Positions 24,619 to 36,488 of a DNA stretch of 64,000 bases are shown here, piece by piece (position 1 is the stretch's first letter; every line of letters starts with the position of its first letter). Under the pieces are notes generated by a model. It did not search any database. It had not been told where the DNA came from and worked only from the letters and a program-made list of their open reading frames with translations. The stretch lies in the NCBI RefSeq assembly GCF_001718835.1, contig NZ_CP013442.1, forward strand, positions 248,001 through 312,000. The letters run 5' to 3'. Both the position numbers and the translations under genes were made by a program. The DNA comes from Burkholderia cepacia. GTDB taxonomy: Bacteria; Pseudomonadota; Gammaproteobacteria; Burkholderiales; Burkholderiaceae.

Positions 24619-25002
24619 ATGGAATTCGACACGGACTGGCTTACGCTGGGCAGGCATCGTATCCGGCTGCGCTCGACAAAGGGCTTTCCGACCGAGACGA
24701 TGCGCACCGTGACCGAGGTCGTCAGGCTCGCGATCGACAACAACATGAGCGCGCGGGCGCGACTCGTCGAGGTCGTCTGCCGGCATGAACAGACCTACGA
24801 CGTGCTGGTCGGCACGACGATGGCGGAGGACAAGGATTGTGCACCGCAACTTGAAGCCGCGGTTGCGGTTGTGCTGGGCCTGTTGCCCGACCAGATCAAC
24901 ATCACGGTCACCCCGGTCACGCAAAAGGAGGTGGATCTGCACTTTGGCGTGTACGAGCGGATGCTGTCGGAGAAGCTGAGTACGGCTCGGCCGCCCCGCT
25001 GA
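24619..25002 (+). CDS. Unrecognised 127-aa heat-shock-island protein
   Basis: Not recognised. A beta-hairpin-like start (MEFDTDWLTLGRHRIRLRST) is followed by a helix with TETMRTVTEVVRLAIDNN. A second beta/alpha unit (RLVEVVCRHEQTYDVLVGTT) and a hydrophobic AAVAVVLGLLPDQINITVTP segment follow. It is soluble with no signal peptide. Its own strong RpoH-type promoter lies just upstream and is shared back-to-back with the hsp20 operon, so it is very likely heat-induced. A role in proteostasis is inference. Confidence 0.65.
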   Translation: MEFDTDWLTLGRHRIRLRSTKGFPTETMRTVTEVVRLAIDNNMSARARLVEVVCRHEQTYDVLVGTTMAEDKDCAPQLEAAVAVVLGLLPDQINITVTPVTQKEVDLHFGVYERMLSEKLSTARPPR

Positions 25003-25122
25003 CCGATCGGCCCGGCGCTCCGCCGTGCGTCCGGCACAGGTTCGCGCCTCCTGCCACGCCGGCGGGCGCGGCGCGGGGCGGGGCGGGCACGGCGGCAACG
25101 ATCGCGGAATGGGAGCACCATC

Positions 25123-25404
25123 ATGAAAGTACGTTCACGCGGGCGACTCGCCGCGGCAGCCCTGGCCGCGGGCGCCTTCCCTGCCGCGGTGGTTGCCGTG
25201 GCGCCGCTGCCGCGGGCATTGCCGGCCCAGCAGGACATCTGGATCTCCGGCACGATCCAGCGGGGCAGCGGACAATTCGCTCCGGGGGACTATACGACGA
25301 TCCGGCTGGATCGCCCGGCCGCGTCACCGTGCAGCGACAAGGTCGTGACCGACATTCAGCTCGGCCGGGCCGGCAGCACCGAGCACTTGCGGTGGTTGCC
25401 GTAG
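25123..25404 (+). CDS. Small exported or membrane-anchored protein, possibly frameshifted
   Basis: 93 residues. The N-terminus MKVRSRGRLAAAALAAGAFP followed by AAVVAVAPLPRALPAQQ looks like a signal peptide. The rest (WISGTIQRGSGQFAPGDYTT) may be a small beta domain. Sequence in the next frame after the stop (TYYLTGFRNPVSTDAGLRIS) is also protein-like, so a frameshift near 25390 may have shortened the gene. Function unknown. Confidence 0.4.
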   Translation: MKVRSRGRLAAAALAAGAFPAAVVAVAPLPRALPAQQDIWISGTIQRGSGQFAPGDYTTIRLDRPAASPCSDKVVTDIQLGRAGSTEHLRWLP

Positions 25405-25830
25405 CCGAACCAGCGGGTCGCGGTGAAAGCACGTATTACCTGACCGGATTCCGGAATCCGGTCAGCACCGACGCAGGACTTCGCATTTCCGATCTACTGA
25501 CCCGGCGGGGGAGCTGTCGATGCGGTTGCCCGCGATGCCCGACAGCGCATCGACGGCCTTGATTTTTTCGCAACTGTTTTTATATTTTGTTTTGCCAGCC
25601 CGGATAGCGATGAAGGGCAAATGGCGTATGCCCGTGACGTCGGATGACGCGTGTCTGGGAAGCACAGCGAGCGGGCAGAGTCAGGGGTGCGAAGCGAAAC
25701 TTCACCGGATACGGTGAGCCTCGCAGCGCATTCGTCGGACCGGTGGTCCCGTCGGCGATCGCGCGCCCGCCCCTGAGGGAGTGACGGCCGCCTCCGATGC
25801 GGCGGCCATTGGAAGACGTGCAGGGCTGTC
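25405..25830. other. Intergenic region before the second chaperone operon
   Basis: About 425 nt. It holds a perfect 26-bp palindrome at 25440-25465 (half-site CTGACCGGATTCC), an AT-rich stretch at 25558-25600 with a possible heat-shock promoter, and no clear gene. The palindrome has no T-tract and may be an operator or recombination remnant. Confidence 0.5.
25558..25586 (+). promoter_or_regulatory. Possible RpoH-type promoter for the second chaperone operon
   Basis: CTTGATT at 25558-25564, 14-nt spacer, TTTATATT at 25579-25586. The -10 is weaker than in the others, but the spacing is the same. It lies 245 nt before the ATG at 25831. Confidence 0.4.
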
Positions 25831-26970
25831 ATGAAAACGGCGATCAGTTACCGGAACATTTCGGAGCTTGCCCGCCCCGACCTGAAAGGCCTGATTGGCA
25901 ATCTCCTCGACCGGCATCTTCAGCCGCACCTGTCGCATTTCCCCGCCGAACTCGTCCGGTTGCGTGCGGCCCTCGAACGAAGCGGCCATCGCAGTCTCTA
26001 CCGGGCAAGGCTCCGGCTCGGATTGCCGAGCACCACACTCACCTGTTCAGACGAATCGCCCGAGATCCGCAAGGCGCTCGAACGCTCCTTCGCGGAACTG
26101 GAGCGTCAGCTCGAGCGCCACATCGCCCATCTGCGTCACGAGGACAATTGGCGCCGCAAGGAGCGCCGCGCCGGGTTGCGGCGACTCAAAGGCGCGGTGG
26201 CCGGCCCCGCCGGTGCCGGGCTGGCGCTGTTCGGCGAGCTCGTGCGTCCGCTGCTTCCGGAACTCGATCGCTTCGCGGAGCGAGAACTCGCCTACCTGCA
26301 GGCGCGCGGCGATCTCGCACCGGGGGCCCCCGCCGTCGACGAGGTCGTCGACGAGACGCTGGCCCGTGCCTGCGAAAGACTCACGCAGTATCCACGCAGG
26401 CTCGAGCCGAGGCAGTGGCTCTATCAGATCGCGCTCGAGGTGCTCGCCGAGGAAGTGAGCCGCCGGCAGACCGACGAGGGCCGCTGGGTCTCCCTGGAAG
26501 GCAGACCGCCGGTCCAGCTGCGCGAGCCGCACGAAGACGATGACGAGCTCCTGTTTGAATACTGGCAGCCCGACGAAATGCTGCGGCTCGAGGACGTGAC
26601 GCCGGCGGCCGACGGTACGCCCGAAGAGGAGTTGAGCGCGAAGGAAACGCGTCGTCTCGTCACGGCGCTTATTGCGGAGATGCCGACGTCGTGGCGCCAG
26701 GCGCTGGTGCTGTGTCGGATGGAAGCCGTACCCCAAGCCTCCGCCGCCCAGGTGCTCGGTATCAGCGAGCGGGAACTCGAGTGCTGGCTCGCGGAGGCCG
26801 ACGCGTTTCTCAAGGCCCGGCTCGGCGAGTTGCGGCTTACGCCGCGGGACGCAGGCGTGGCCGGAGACTACATCGAGACGGGTGCGCCGCCACCGGCGTC
26901 CCGGCTGACCCGGGAGTTCGATGACGCCATGCGGGGTAATGCGCCTGTGTCGGGCTCGGCGTGGAGGTGA
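25831..26970 (+). CDS. Apparent fusion of an HPF/RaiA ribosome-hibernation domain with an ECF-like sigma domain
   Basis: 379 residues. Residues 1-110 resemble ribosome hibernation factors (HPF/RaiA, S30AE): DRHLQPHLSHFPAELVRLRA, HRSLYRARLRLGLPSTTL, then KALERSFAELERQLERHI. A basic linker follows. Residues ~168-212 resemble sigma region 2 (ETLARACERLTQYPRRLEPR, QWLYQIALEVLAEEVSRR). Residues ~272-330 resemble region 4 (LVTALIAEMPTSWRQALVLC, ASAAQVLGISERELECWL). An acidic stretch (EPHEDDDELLFEY) lies between. It could couple ribosome state to transcription of chaperone genes. It heads the operon with groES-2, groEL-2 and dnaK; its stop overlaps the groES-2 ribosome-binding site. Domain calls are by eye. 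Confidence 0.7.
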   Translation: MKTAISYRNISELARPDLKGLIGNLLDRHLQPHLSHFPAELVRLRAALERSGHRSLYRARLRLGLPSTTLTCSDESPEIRKALERSFAELERQLERHIAHLRHEDNWRRKERRAGLRRLKGAVAGPAGAGLALFGELVRPLLPELDRFAERELAYLQARGDLAPGAPAVDEVVDETLARACERLTQYPRRLEPRQWLYQIALEVLAEEVSRRQTDEGRWVSLEGRPPVQLREPHEDDDELLFEYWQPDEMLRLEDVTPAADGTPEEELSAKETRRLVTALIAEMPTSWRQALVLCRMEAVPQASAAQVLGISERELECWLAEADAFLKARLGELRLTPRDAGVAGDYIETGAPPPASRLTREFDDAMRGNAPVSGSAWR

Positions 26971-26976
26971 ACCATC

Positions 26977-27429
26977 ATGACCCTCAGGACGCCACATTCG
27001 GAACTCGCCGGCGCGGACGTGCTGCTCGACGAGGCGCTGCAGGAAACCTTTCCGGCCAGCGATCCCATTGCGCGCACGCCGGCATGCGACCGAATCCCCA
27101 TGGAACCTGACGATACGGAGCCAACCATGAAAATCTGCCCATTGCATGATCGGGTCGTGGTCCGGCGGCAAGAGCAGGCGCGCAGGACCGCAGCAGGCAT
27201 CGTCATCCCCGACACGGCGGCCGAAAAACCCGACCACGGCGAAGTGATCGCCGTCGGCCCCGGCACGCGGCTCGAGGACGGCCGCCGTTGCGAACCGGAC
27301 GTCAAGGTGGGCGACCGCGTGCTGTTCGGCAAATACGCCGGCACCCCCATCAAGGTCGACGGCGAAGCGTTGCTGGTCATGCGTGAAGCCGACCTGCTGG
27401 CGGTGGTGACCGCGGATTCCGCTCCGTGA
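26977..27429 (+). CDS. groES: GroES (copy 2) with an N-terminal extension; internal start at 27127
   Basis: 150 residues from 26977, or 100 from 27127. The GroES core starts MKICPLHDRVVVRR and includes the mobile-loop region TAAGIVIPDTAAEKPDHGE and VLFGKYAGTPIKVDGEALLV. The 50-residue front part carries LDEALQETFPASDPIA, a motif known as a small stand-alone protein in many proteobacteria. Both starts have good ribosome-binding sites, GGAGGTGA (26963-26970) and GGAG (27117-27120), each 6 nt upstream. Either two proteins are made or a true fusion exists. The first start is coupled to the stop of the upstream fusion gene. Confidence 0.88.
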   Translation: MTLRTPHSELAGADVLLDEALQETFPASDPIARTPACDRIPMEPDDTEPTMKICPLHDRVVVRRQEQARRTAAGIVIPDTAAEKPDHGEVIAVGPGTRLEDGRRCEPDVKVGDRVLFGKYAGTPIKVDGEALLVMREADLLAVVTADSAP

Positions 27430-27494
27430 GAGCCTCGATGGCGGATCCATGGCGCGGCGTTGCGCTTTCCTGAAATATCGGGAGGAACCGGAAA

Positions 27495-29117
<1,623 letters not shown>

Positions 29118-29206
29118 CTTGACCGAGAACGCGCGGCATGCGACACGGCGCAACGGAGCGAAATTCACGAGGACATTCCCCGAACCAGAGCGAGCGAGTG
29201 AACACC

Positions 29207-31135
<1,929 letters not shown>

Positions 31136-31262
31136 GCGGCAGCAAAGTCATGCTTCGGCTCGATTCCAGGCTTGGACGAACCGATACCCGGCACGGACAT
31201 CTCGTAATGGCCGGTCCGCCCGTTCGTCGTTGCGGCGGACACGATTTCCATGTTTGTCGACC

Positions 31263-31526
31263 ATGAAGCTGAACCTGACGATTGATTCCAGGCCTTTGAG
31301 CATTGAGCTTGATGACGTAATCGCCGGGCTGCTGGCGGTGCGGCTGGACGCGCCTTCGGAAGGCGACGCCATGCGCAATGCGATTTCCCGTCATCTGAGC
31401 GACGTCGGCGGTCCATGGCTGCTGGATGAGGACCACATGCGCAATCGCATCCTGCGCCGTCTCATTTTGGAAATCGCCGATCCGGCGCTGGTCGTTCGGT
31501 ATCTGATGATCGAGCAGCCGCAGTAG
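31263..31526 (+). CDS. Small chaperone-associated protein, paralogue B
   Basis: 87 residues, clear paralogue of the protein at 19320. MKLNLTIDSRPLSIELDDVI and AGLLAVRLDAP correspond to the front part; LDEDHMRNRILRRLILEIAD and PALVVRYLM to the back. The least conserved part is the middle (residues ~30-50). It lies 127 nt after dnaK. The repeated placement of this family after a chaperone operon argues for a joint function, but nothing in the sequence tells which. It is the last island gene before the chromosomal catabolic cluster. Confidence 0.7.
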   Translation: MKLNLTIDSRPLSIELDDVIAGLLAVRLDAPSEGDAMRNAISRHLSDVGGPWLLDEDHMRNRILRRLILEIADPALVVRYLMIEQPQ

Positions 31527-31832
31527 GTTTTCGTGCGAAACGATACGGGGAGGCAGAATCTGCACGTCGACGCACGCTGTCGGGATATAAGCGGCGATCA
31601 CGATCGAGGTGTATATGAGCGACAGATTCTCTCGGTCTGGCATAGCCGGCGAAAGCAAATCGATGATCGAACGCACCCGCAGCCCGGCCAGCGACTCGGT
31701 GCGCAGAACGTGACCGTCCACGATGCCCTCGATGCCACTTACCGCATGCAATTCCGGTACGACGCGGCAGCCGCCAGCGGACGAAGTAGTCATGCGGCGA
31801 GAACGCAAGGCGGCGCGAGGATTCGGCTGGAT
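31527..31832. other. Right boundary region of the heat-shock island
   Basis: About 305 nt between the island's last small gene and a convergent dehydrogenase gene. A minus-strand frame starting near 31793 (GGCRVVPELHAVSGIEGIVD, then GHVLRTESL) has codon-like composition and may be the stump of a gene cut by island insertion. It has no stop of its own before entering the 31263 gene. No tRNA or clear attachment repeat is visible. Confidence 0.3.
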
Positions 31833-33305
31833 TCAATCGAGGCCGCCCTGGCACAAATACTTGATCGACAGATAGTCGTCGAGCCCGTAGCGCGAACCTT
31901 CGCGACCGTAGCCCGACTCCTTCACCCCGCCGAACGGCGCGGCCTCGCTCGCGAGCGCGCCTTCGTTGATCCCGACGATGCCCGTTTCGAGCCGCGCCGA
32001 CACGCGCGCGATCCGGCGCACGTTCTGCGTGTAGAAATACGCGGCGAGCCCGAACGGTGTGTCGTTTGCGGCGCCGACGGCTTCGTCCTCGGTATCGAAA
32101 CGGAACAACGCCGCGATCGGGCCGAACGTTTCCTCGCAGGTCAGCTGCATGTCGGCGGTGGCGTCGGCGAGTACCGTCGGCGCGTAGAAGTTCGGGCCGA
32201 GTTCGGCCAGGCGTGTGCCGCCCGTCAGCACGCGGGCGCCATGCTCGATGGCGTCGCCGACGTGGCGGGCAATCTTGTCCACCGCGCGCGCGTTGATCAT
32301 CGGGCCGATCTGCGCGGCCGGGTCGGTCGCCGGCGCGACCTTCAGCGCGGCGACGCGCGCCGCGAGCTTCGCGGCGAATGCGTCGTAGACGCCGGCCTGC
32401 ACGTAGACGCGATTCGGCGACACGCACGTCTGCCCGCCGTTGCGGAACTTGGCGGCCATCAGCCCGTCGACGGCGGCATCGAGCTCGGCGTCGTCGAAGA
32501 CGATGAACGGCGCGTTGCCGCCGAGCTCCAGCGACAGCTTCTTCAAGGTCGCCGCCGACTCGCGCGCCAGCAGCTTGCCGACCGGCGTCGAGCCGGTGAA
32601 CGTGATCTTGCGCACGCGGCCGTCGGCGAGCCAGTCGGCCGCTGCATCGATGCCACGTTCGCGCGACGCGGCGATCAGGTTCAGCACCCCGGGCGGCACG
32701 CCGGCTTCCTGCGCGAGAAACGCGAGCGCGAGCGCGGTCAGCGGCGTGTCCTCCGCCGGCTTCGCGACCACCGTGCAGCCGGCCGCGAGGGCGGGCGCGA
32801 TCTTGCGCGCGATCATCGCGAGCGGGAAGTTCCACGGCGTGATCGCGGCGACGATGCCGATCGGCTCCTTCACCGCACTCAGCCGCTTGCCGCGCTGCTG
32901 CTGCGGAATCAGGTCGCCGTACGTGCGTGTCGCTTCCTCGGCGAACCACAGCACGTACGACGCGCCGTATGCGACTTCACCGCGCGCTTCCGCGAGCGGT
33001 TTGCCCTGTTCGCGCGACATCAGTTTCGCGAGATCGTCGGTATGCGCCACGATCGCGGCATGCCATGCGCGCAGGATCGCCGCCCGTTCGCGGGCGGGTG
33101 TCGCGCGCCATGCGGGCAGCGCGCGTGCGGCCGCGTCCGTTGCGGCGCGCGCGTCGGTGGCGCCGCTGTCGGGTGCGCGCGCGACGATGTCGAGCGTAGC
33201 GGGATCGACGACGGCGAAGCGACGGCCGTCGAGCGCGTCGCGCCACGTGCCGTCGATCAGGTTGGCGGTGCGAACGAGTTCGGGTCGGGACAGCGTAAGC
33301 GGCAT
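31833..33305 (-). CDS. gabD: NAD(P)-dependent succinate-semialdehyde dehydrogenase type aldehyde dehydrogenase
   Basis: 490-residue ALDH of the GabD class. It oxidises succinic or a similar omega-semialdehyde to the acid. It has the catalytic Cys in FRNGGQTCVSPNR, the general-base Glu in LSLELGGNAPFIVFDD, the nucleotide-binding KITFTGSTPVGKLL and ITPWNFPLAMIARKIAPALA. The C-terminus APFGGVKESGYGREGSRYG matches GabD. It is grouped with an omega-aminotransferase and an Lrp regulator on the same strand, so the pair likely converts an omega-amino acid such as GABA via its semialdehyde. The ATG at 33305 is preferred over upstream in-frame codons. Confidence 0.88.
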   Translation of the reverse strand: MPLTLSRPELVRTANLIDGTWRDALDGRRFAVVDPATLDIVARAPDSGATDARAATDAAARALPAWRATPARERAAILRAWHAAIVAHTDDLAKLMSREQGKPLAEARGEVAYGASYVLWFAEEATRTYGDLIPQQQRGKRLSAVKEPIGIVAAITPWNFPLAMIARKIAPALAAGCTVVAKPAEDTPLTALALAFLAQEAGVPPGVLNLIAASRERGIDAAADWLADGRVRKITFTGSTPVGKLLARESAATLKKLSLELGGNAPFIVFDDAELDAAVDGLMAAKFRNGGQTCVSPNRVYVQAGVYDAFAAKLAARVAALKVAPATDPAAQIGPMINARAVDKIARHVGDAIEHGARVLTGGTRLAELGPNFYAPTVLADATADMQLTCEETFGPIAALFRFDTEDEAVGAANDTPFGLAAYFYTQNVRRIARVSARLETGIVGINEGALASEAAPFGGVKESGYGREGSRYGLDDYLSIKYLCQGGLD

Positions 33306-33404
33306 GAGAGGTCCTTGGATGAAGCGGCTCGGCGCAAGCGAGGGCGCGCGACTACCCCGCGCGGACAGCACGCTGCCGCGTTCGAGGTTGCCGCACGCCG
33401 TCCG

Positions 33405-33896
33405 TCAGTGACGTTCGCCGAACAGCGATTCGAGCGGGTAGTGCCGTTTGACGAACGGCGACTTGATGATCACGTAACTGAAATACTTCTCGATGCCGAT
33501 GTTCTGCTCGAGCAGCCCTTCGACGATCGTCTGGTAATGGCTCACGCTGCGCGTGATGAACTTCAGCAGGTAGTCGTAGCCGCCGCTCGCGAGGTGGCAT
33601 TCGACGATCTCGTCGACGTTGCGGATCGCCGCGACGAAGCGGTCGAAGTCCTCGCGCCGGTGGTCGGCCAGCGTGACCTCGGTGAACACCACCTGCACGT
33701 CGCCGAGCTTCTCGAGCTGGATGTGCGCGCCGTAGCCGCCGATGTAACCGGCCTTCTCGAGCCGCTTCACGCGGATCAGGCAGGGGCTCGGCGACAGCCC
33801 GACCGCATCGGCCAGCTCGACGTTGGTCATGCGGCCGCGCTTCTGCAACTGGGAGAGGATGCGCAGGTCGATGCGATCCAGCTTGCTGTCCGTCAT
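33405..33896 (-). CDS. Lrp/AsnC-family transcriptional regulator
   Basis: 163 residues from the ATG at 33896; a GTG two codons upstream is also possible. The N-terminal helix-turn-helix reads LDRIDLRILSQLQKRGRMTN, ELADAVGLSPSPCLIRVKRL. The C-terminal RAM ligand-binding domain includes VQVVFTEVTLADHRREDFDR and VECHLASGGYDYLLKFITR. It sits between the dehydrogenase and aminotransferase genes and probably controls both in response to the amino-acid substrate or its product, as Lrp-type regulators of catabolic genes do. Confidence 0.9.
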   Translation of the reverse strand: MTDSKLDRIDLRILSQLQKRGRMTNVELADAVGLSPSPCLIRVKRLEKAGYIGGYGAHIQLEKLGDVQVVFTEVTLADHRREDFDRFVAAIRNVDEIVECHLASGGYDYLLKFITRSVSHYQTIVEGLLEQNIGIEKYFSYVIIKSPFVKRHYPLESLFGERH

Positions 33897-33981
33897 GTTC
33901 ACGTGAGTCGGAAAAAATGGAATGTCCGGTTACTTTAGAGTCGAACGATGGCCGCCACAAGCCCGGCTTTCCCTTGCCCGG

Positions 33982-35382
33982 TCAGGCCGGCTGCGCGTGC
34001 GCGGCGTCGAGGGCGCGCTGCACGCCCGGGTCGGCCAGCACGTCGTCGAGCGTCTTGCGCACGCGTTCGAACATCAGGTCGAACTCGCCCGCGGTGAAGC
34101 TCAGCGCCGGCGCGAAACCGAGCACGCCGTCGCCGAACGCGCGAAACACCACGCCGTTCGCGTAGGCCGCCGCCGCGATCCTGTCCGGCACGTTCAGCGC
34201 CGCGTCGAAGCGCGTCTTGTGCGCCTTGTCGGCGACCAGTTCGAGTGCGCCGAGCAGGCCGGCCGACCGCGCGTCGCCGACGAGCGGATGCGCGCGCAGC
34301 GCATCGAGCCCCGCCGCGAAGCGCGGCGCCAGCGCCTGGCCGTTCGCGAGCAGCCCGCCTTCGTGATAGAGCTTCAGCACCTCGAGGCCGATCGCCGCGC
34401 TGACCGGGTGCGCGGAATACGTATGGCCGTGGCCGACCGCGGCCGACTCCGCGCGGCTGCCCGCGATCCCTTCGTAGATTTCGTCGGACATCAGCACGGC
34501 GCCCATCGGCGCATAGCCGGCCGTCAGCCCCTTCGCGACGGTCATCAGGTCCGGATCGACCTGTTCGGTCTCGCACGCGAACAGCGGGCCCGTGCGGCCG
34601 AAGCCGGTGATCACCTCGTCGGCGACGAACAGGATGCCCAGGCGCCGGCACGCGTCGCGCATCGCCTTCAGCCAGCCGGCCGGCGGCACGATCACGCCGC
34701 CGGAACCCTGCACGGGTTCGCAGAAGAACGCGGCGACGTTGTCGGCGCCGAGTTCGGCAACCTTGGCTTCCAGCGCGGCCACCGACGCGGCGATCAGCGC
34801 CTGCGGATCGCCGCCGAGCGGATGGCGGTACGGGTAGGGCGACGGGATGTGGTGCTGGTCCGCGCGCGGCAGGTCGAAATGGCGGTGGAACGCGGGCAGC
34901 GCGGTGAGGCCCGCGCCGATCGACGACGAGCCGTGATAGCCGCGTTCGAGCGCAATCATCTGCTTCTTCGTCGGGCGGCCCGTCGCGTTGAAATAGTGCG
35001 TGATGAAGCGCACCGCGGAATCGATCGCATCCGAGCCGCCGAGCGTGAAGTACACGCGGTTCAGCGACGGCGGCGCGAGCGCCGCGAGCCGTTCGGCCAA
35101 TTCGATGGCGGGCTGCGAGCCGAAATGGAAATAGCCGGTCGCGTAGGGCAGTTTCGCCATCTGGTCGGCGGCGGCCTTCACGATGCTGTCGCGGCCGTAG
35201 CCGACGTTCACGCACCACAGGCCCGAGAACGCGTCGAGCAGCGTATGGCCCGCGGCGTCGCGCAGGAACACGCCGTCGGCGGATTCGAGCACGGTGACGC
35301 CGCGCGCCTCGTGCGCACGGTAGTTGACGACGGGGTGGATCAGGTGTTGACGATCGGCTTCGATCAGCGCGGCGTGGTTCAT
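33982..35382 (-). CDS. Class-III omega-aminotransferase (PLP)
   Basis: 466 residues. PLP-dependent transfer of an amino group from an omega-amino acid or diamine, usually to pyruvate. It has GYHGSSSIGAGLTALP, ILFVADEVITGFGRTG with the PLP-contacting Asp, and the Schiff-base Lys in LMTVAKGLTAGYAPMGAV. GLWCVNVGYGRDSIVKAAAD and YFHFGSQPAIELAERL are typical of beta-alanine/putrescine:pyruvate transaminases. Its product semialdehyde would be oxidised by the enzyme at 31833. It is 85 nt upstream of the Lrp gene in the same direction. Confidence 0.92.
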   Translation of the reverse strand: MNHAALIEADRQHLIHPVVNYRAHEARGVTVLESADGVFLRDAAGHTLLDAFSGLWCVNVGYGRDSIVKAAADQMAKLPYATGYFHFGSQPAIELAERLAALAPPSLNRVYFTLGGSDAIDSAVRFITHYFNATGRPTKKQMIALERGYHGSSSIGAGLTALPAFHRHFDLPRADQHHIPSPYPYRHPLGGDPQALIAASVAALEAKVAELGADNVAAFFCEPVQGSGGVIVPPAGWLKAMRDACRRLGILFVADEVITGFGRTGPLFACETEQVDPDLMTVAKGLTAGYAPMGAVLMSDEIYEGIAGSRAESAAVGHGHTYSAHPVSAAIGLEVLKLYHEGGLLANGQALAPRFAAGLDALRAHPLVGDARSAGLLGALELVADKAHKTRFDAALNVPDRIAAAAYANGVVFRAFGDGVLGFAPALSFTAGEFDLMFERVRKTLDDVLADPGVQRALDAAHAQPA

Positions 35383-35549
35383 GGGAAGGCGGGACTCTCG
35401 TCAGGTGTCAGCGGGTGAGTTCATGCTAACGGGCGAGAAATCCGCTTGCGTCTTCAATTTGCGGCCCGAAACGTATGCGCGCGGTGTTTGTGCGGGGCGC
35501 TTCGGCATTTTGTGCTGCGCGCCCGGCCGGCCGGGCGCGCGCCAGCAGG

Positions 35550-36476
35550 TCAGTAGCCGCGCGCGCGATCGACGACGCCGATCATCGGCTGCCCCGCGCG
35601 ATGGCGCGCGAGGTTCGCGAGCACGGCGTCGACCGCGGTGTCCGGCCGTGTCGCGCTCGCGATGTGCGGCGTGATCCGGATGCGCGGGTGCGTCCAGAAC
35701 GGATGGCCGGCCGGCAACGGTTCGGGGTCCGTCACGTCGAGGATCGCGCTGTCGAGCCGGCCGCTCGCGAGCGCCGCGAGCAGCGCGGTTGCGTCGAGCT
35801 GCGGACCGCGCCCGACCTGCACGAGCGACGCGCCCGCCGGCAGCGCATCGAACACGCGTGCGCCGAGCAGCCCGCGCGTGCCGTCGGTGAGCGGGAGCAG
35901 GCAGATCAGGATGTCGGTGCGGGCGAGGAACGCGCCGAGTGCCGCGTCGCCCGCGTAGCAGTCGATGCCGTCGAGCGTGCGCGGCGTGCGGCTCCAGCCG
36001 GCGCACGGAAAGCCGAAGCGGCGCAGCGTATCGAGCACGGCCTGGCCGAGCGTGCCGAGCCCGAGCACGCCGACGCGCCGCGCCGCGGCCGCGCGCACCG
36101 GCTGCTCGCGCCATACCTGCGCGCGCTGCTGTGCGGCGTAGTCGAACAGGTCGCGGTGGATCGTCAGCACGGCCTGCGTCACGTACTCGACCATGCCTTC
36201 GACGATGCCCGGCTCGATCATCCGCACGACCGGGATATGCGCAGGCACGCGCGACAGGTCGAACTGGTCGATGCCGGCGCCGACCGAGAACACGACTTCG
36301 AGATTCGGCAGCAGCGCGGCCGGATCGTCGGGCGGCTGCCATGCGGCGAGATAACGGATGGCGTCAGGATCGCCAAGGTCCGGCCAGATCCGGAACGGAA
36401 GCTCGGGCGCCTGCTGCGCGAAGCGCCGTGCCCATTGCGCACCGCGCACCGCGTCGGCCTTGTAGAGAAAGCTCAT
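35550..36476 (-). CDS. ghrA: GhrA-type glyoxylate/hydroxypyruvate reductase
   Basis: 308-residue D-2-hydroxyacid dehydrogenase that reduces glyoxylate or hydroxypyruvate with NADPH. It has the Rossmann motif VGVLGLGTLGQAVLDTLRRF, WSRTPR after beta-2, LVQVGRGPQLD, the catalytic Glu in LDVTDPEPLPAGHPFW and His in ITPHIASATRP. FSVGAGIDQFDL near residue 65 is GhrA-like. It starts 12 nt after the acetyltransferase gene, so they are co-transcribed. Here it may reduce a 2-oxoacid formed by the transaminase step. Confidence 0.88.
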   Translation of the reverse strand: MSFLYKADAVRGAQWARRFAQQAPELPFRIWPDLGDPDAIRYLAAWQPPDDPAALLPNLEVVFSVGAGIDQFDLSRVPAHIPVVRMIEPGIVEGMVEYVTQAVLTIHRDLFDYAAQQRAQVWREQPVRAAAARRVGVLGLGTLGQAVLDTLRRFGFPCAGWSRTPRTLDGIDCYAGDAALGAFLARTDILICLLPLTDGTRGLLGARVFDALPAGASLVQVGRGPQLDATALLAALASGRLDSAILDVTDPEPLPAGHPFWTHPRIRITPHIASATRPDTAVDAVLANLARHRAGQPMIGVVDRARGY

Positions 36477-36488
36477 CGTGCGCGCCGC

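Noticed and set aside
31527..31832. tRNA gene or attachment-site repeat at the island's right end
   Set aside because: No cloverleaf-like sequence or direct repeat of the left end could be seen.
31533..33938. 801-codon plus-strand open frame opposite the dehydrogenase and Lrp genes
   Set aside because: Shadow of two clearly recognisable minus-strand genes.
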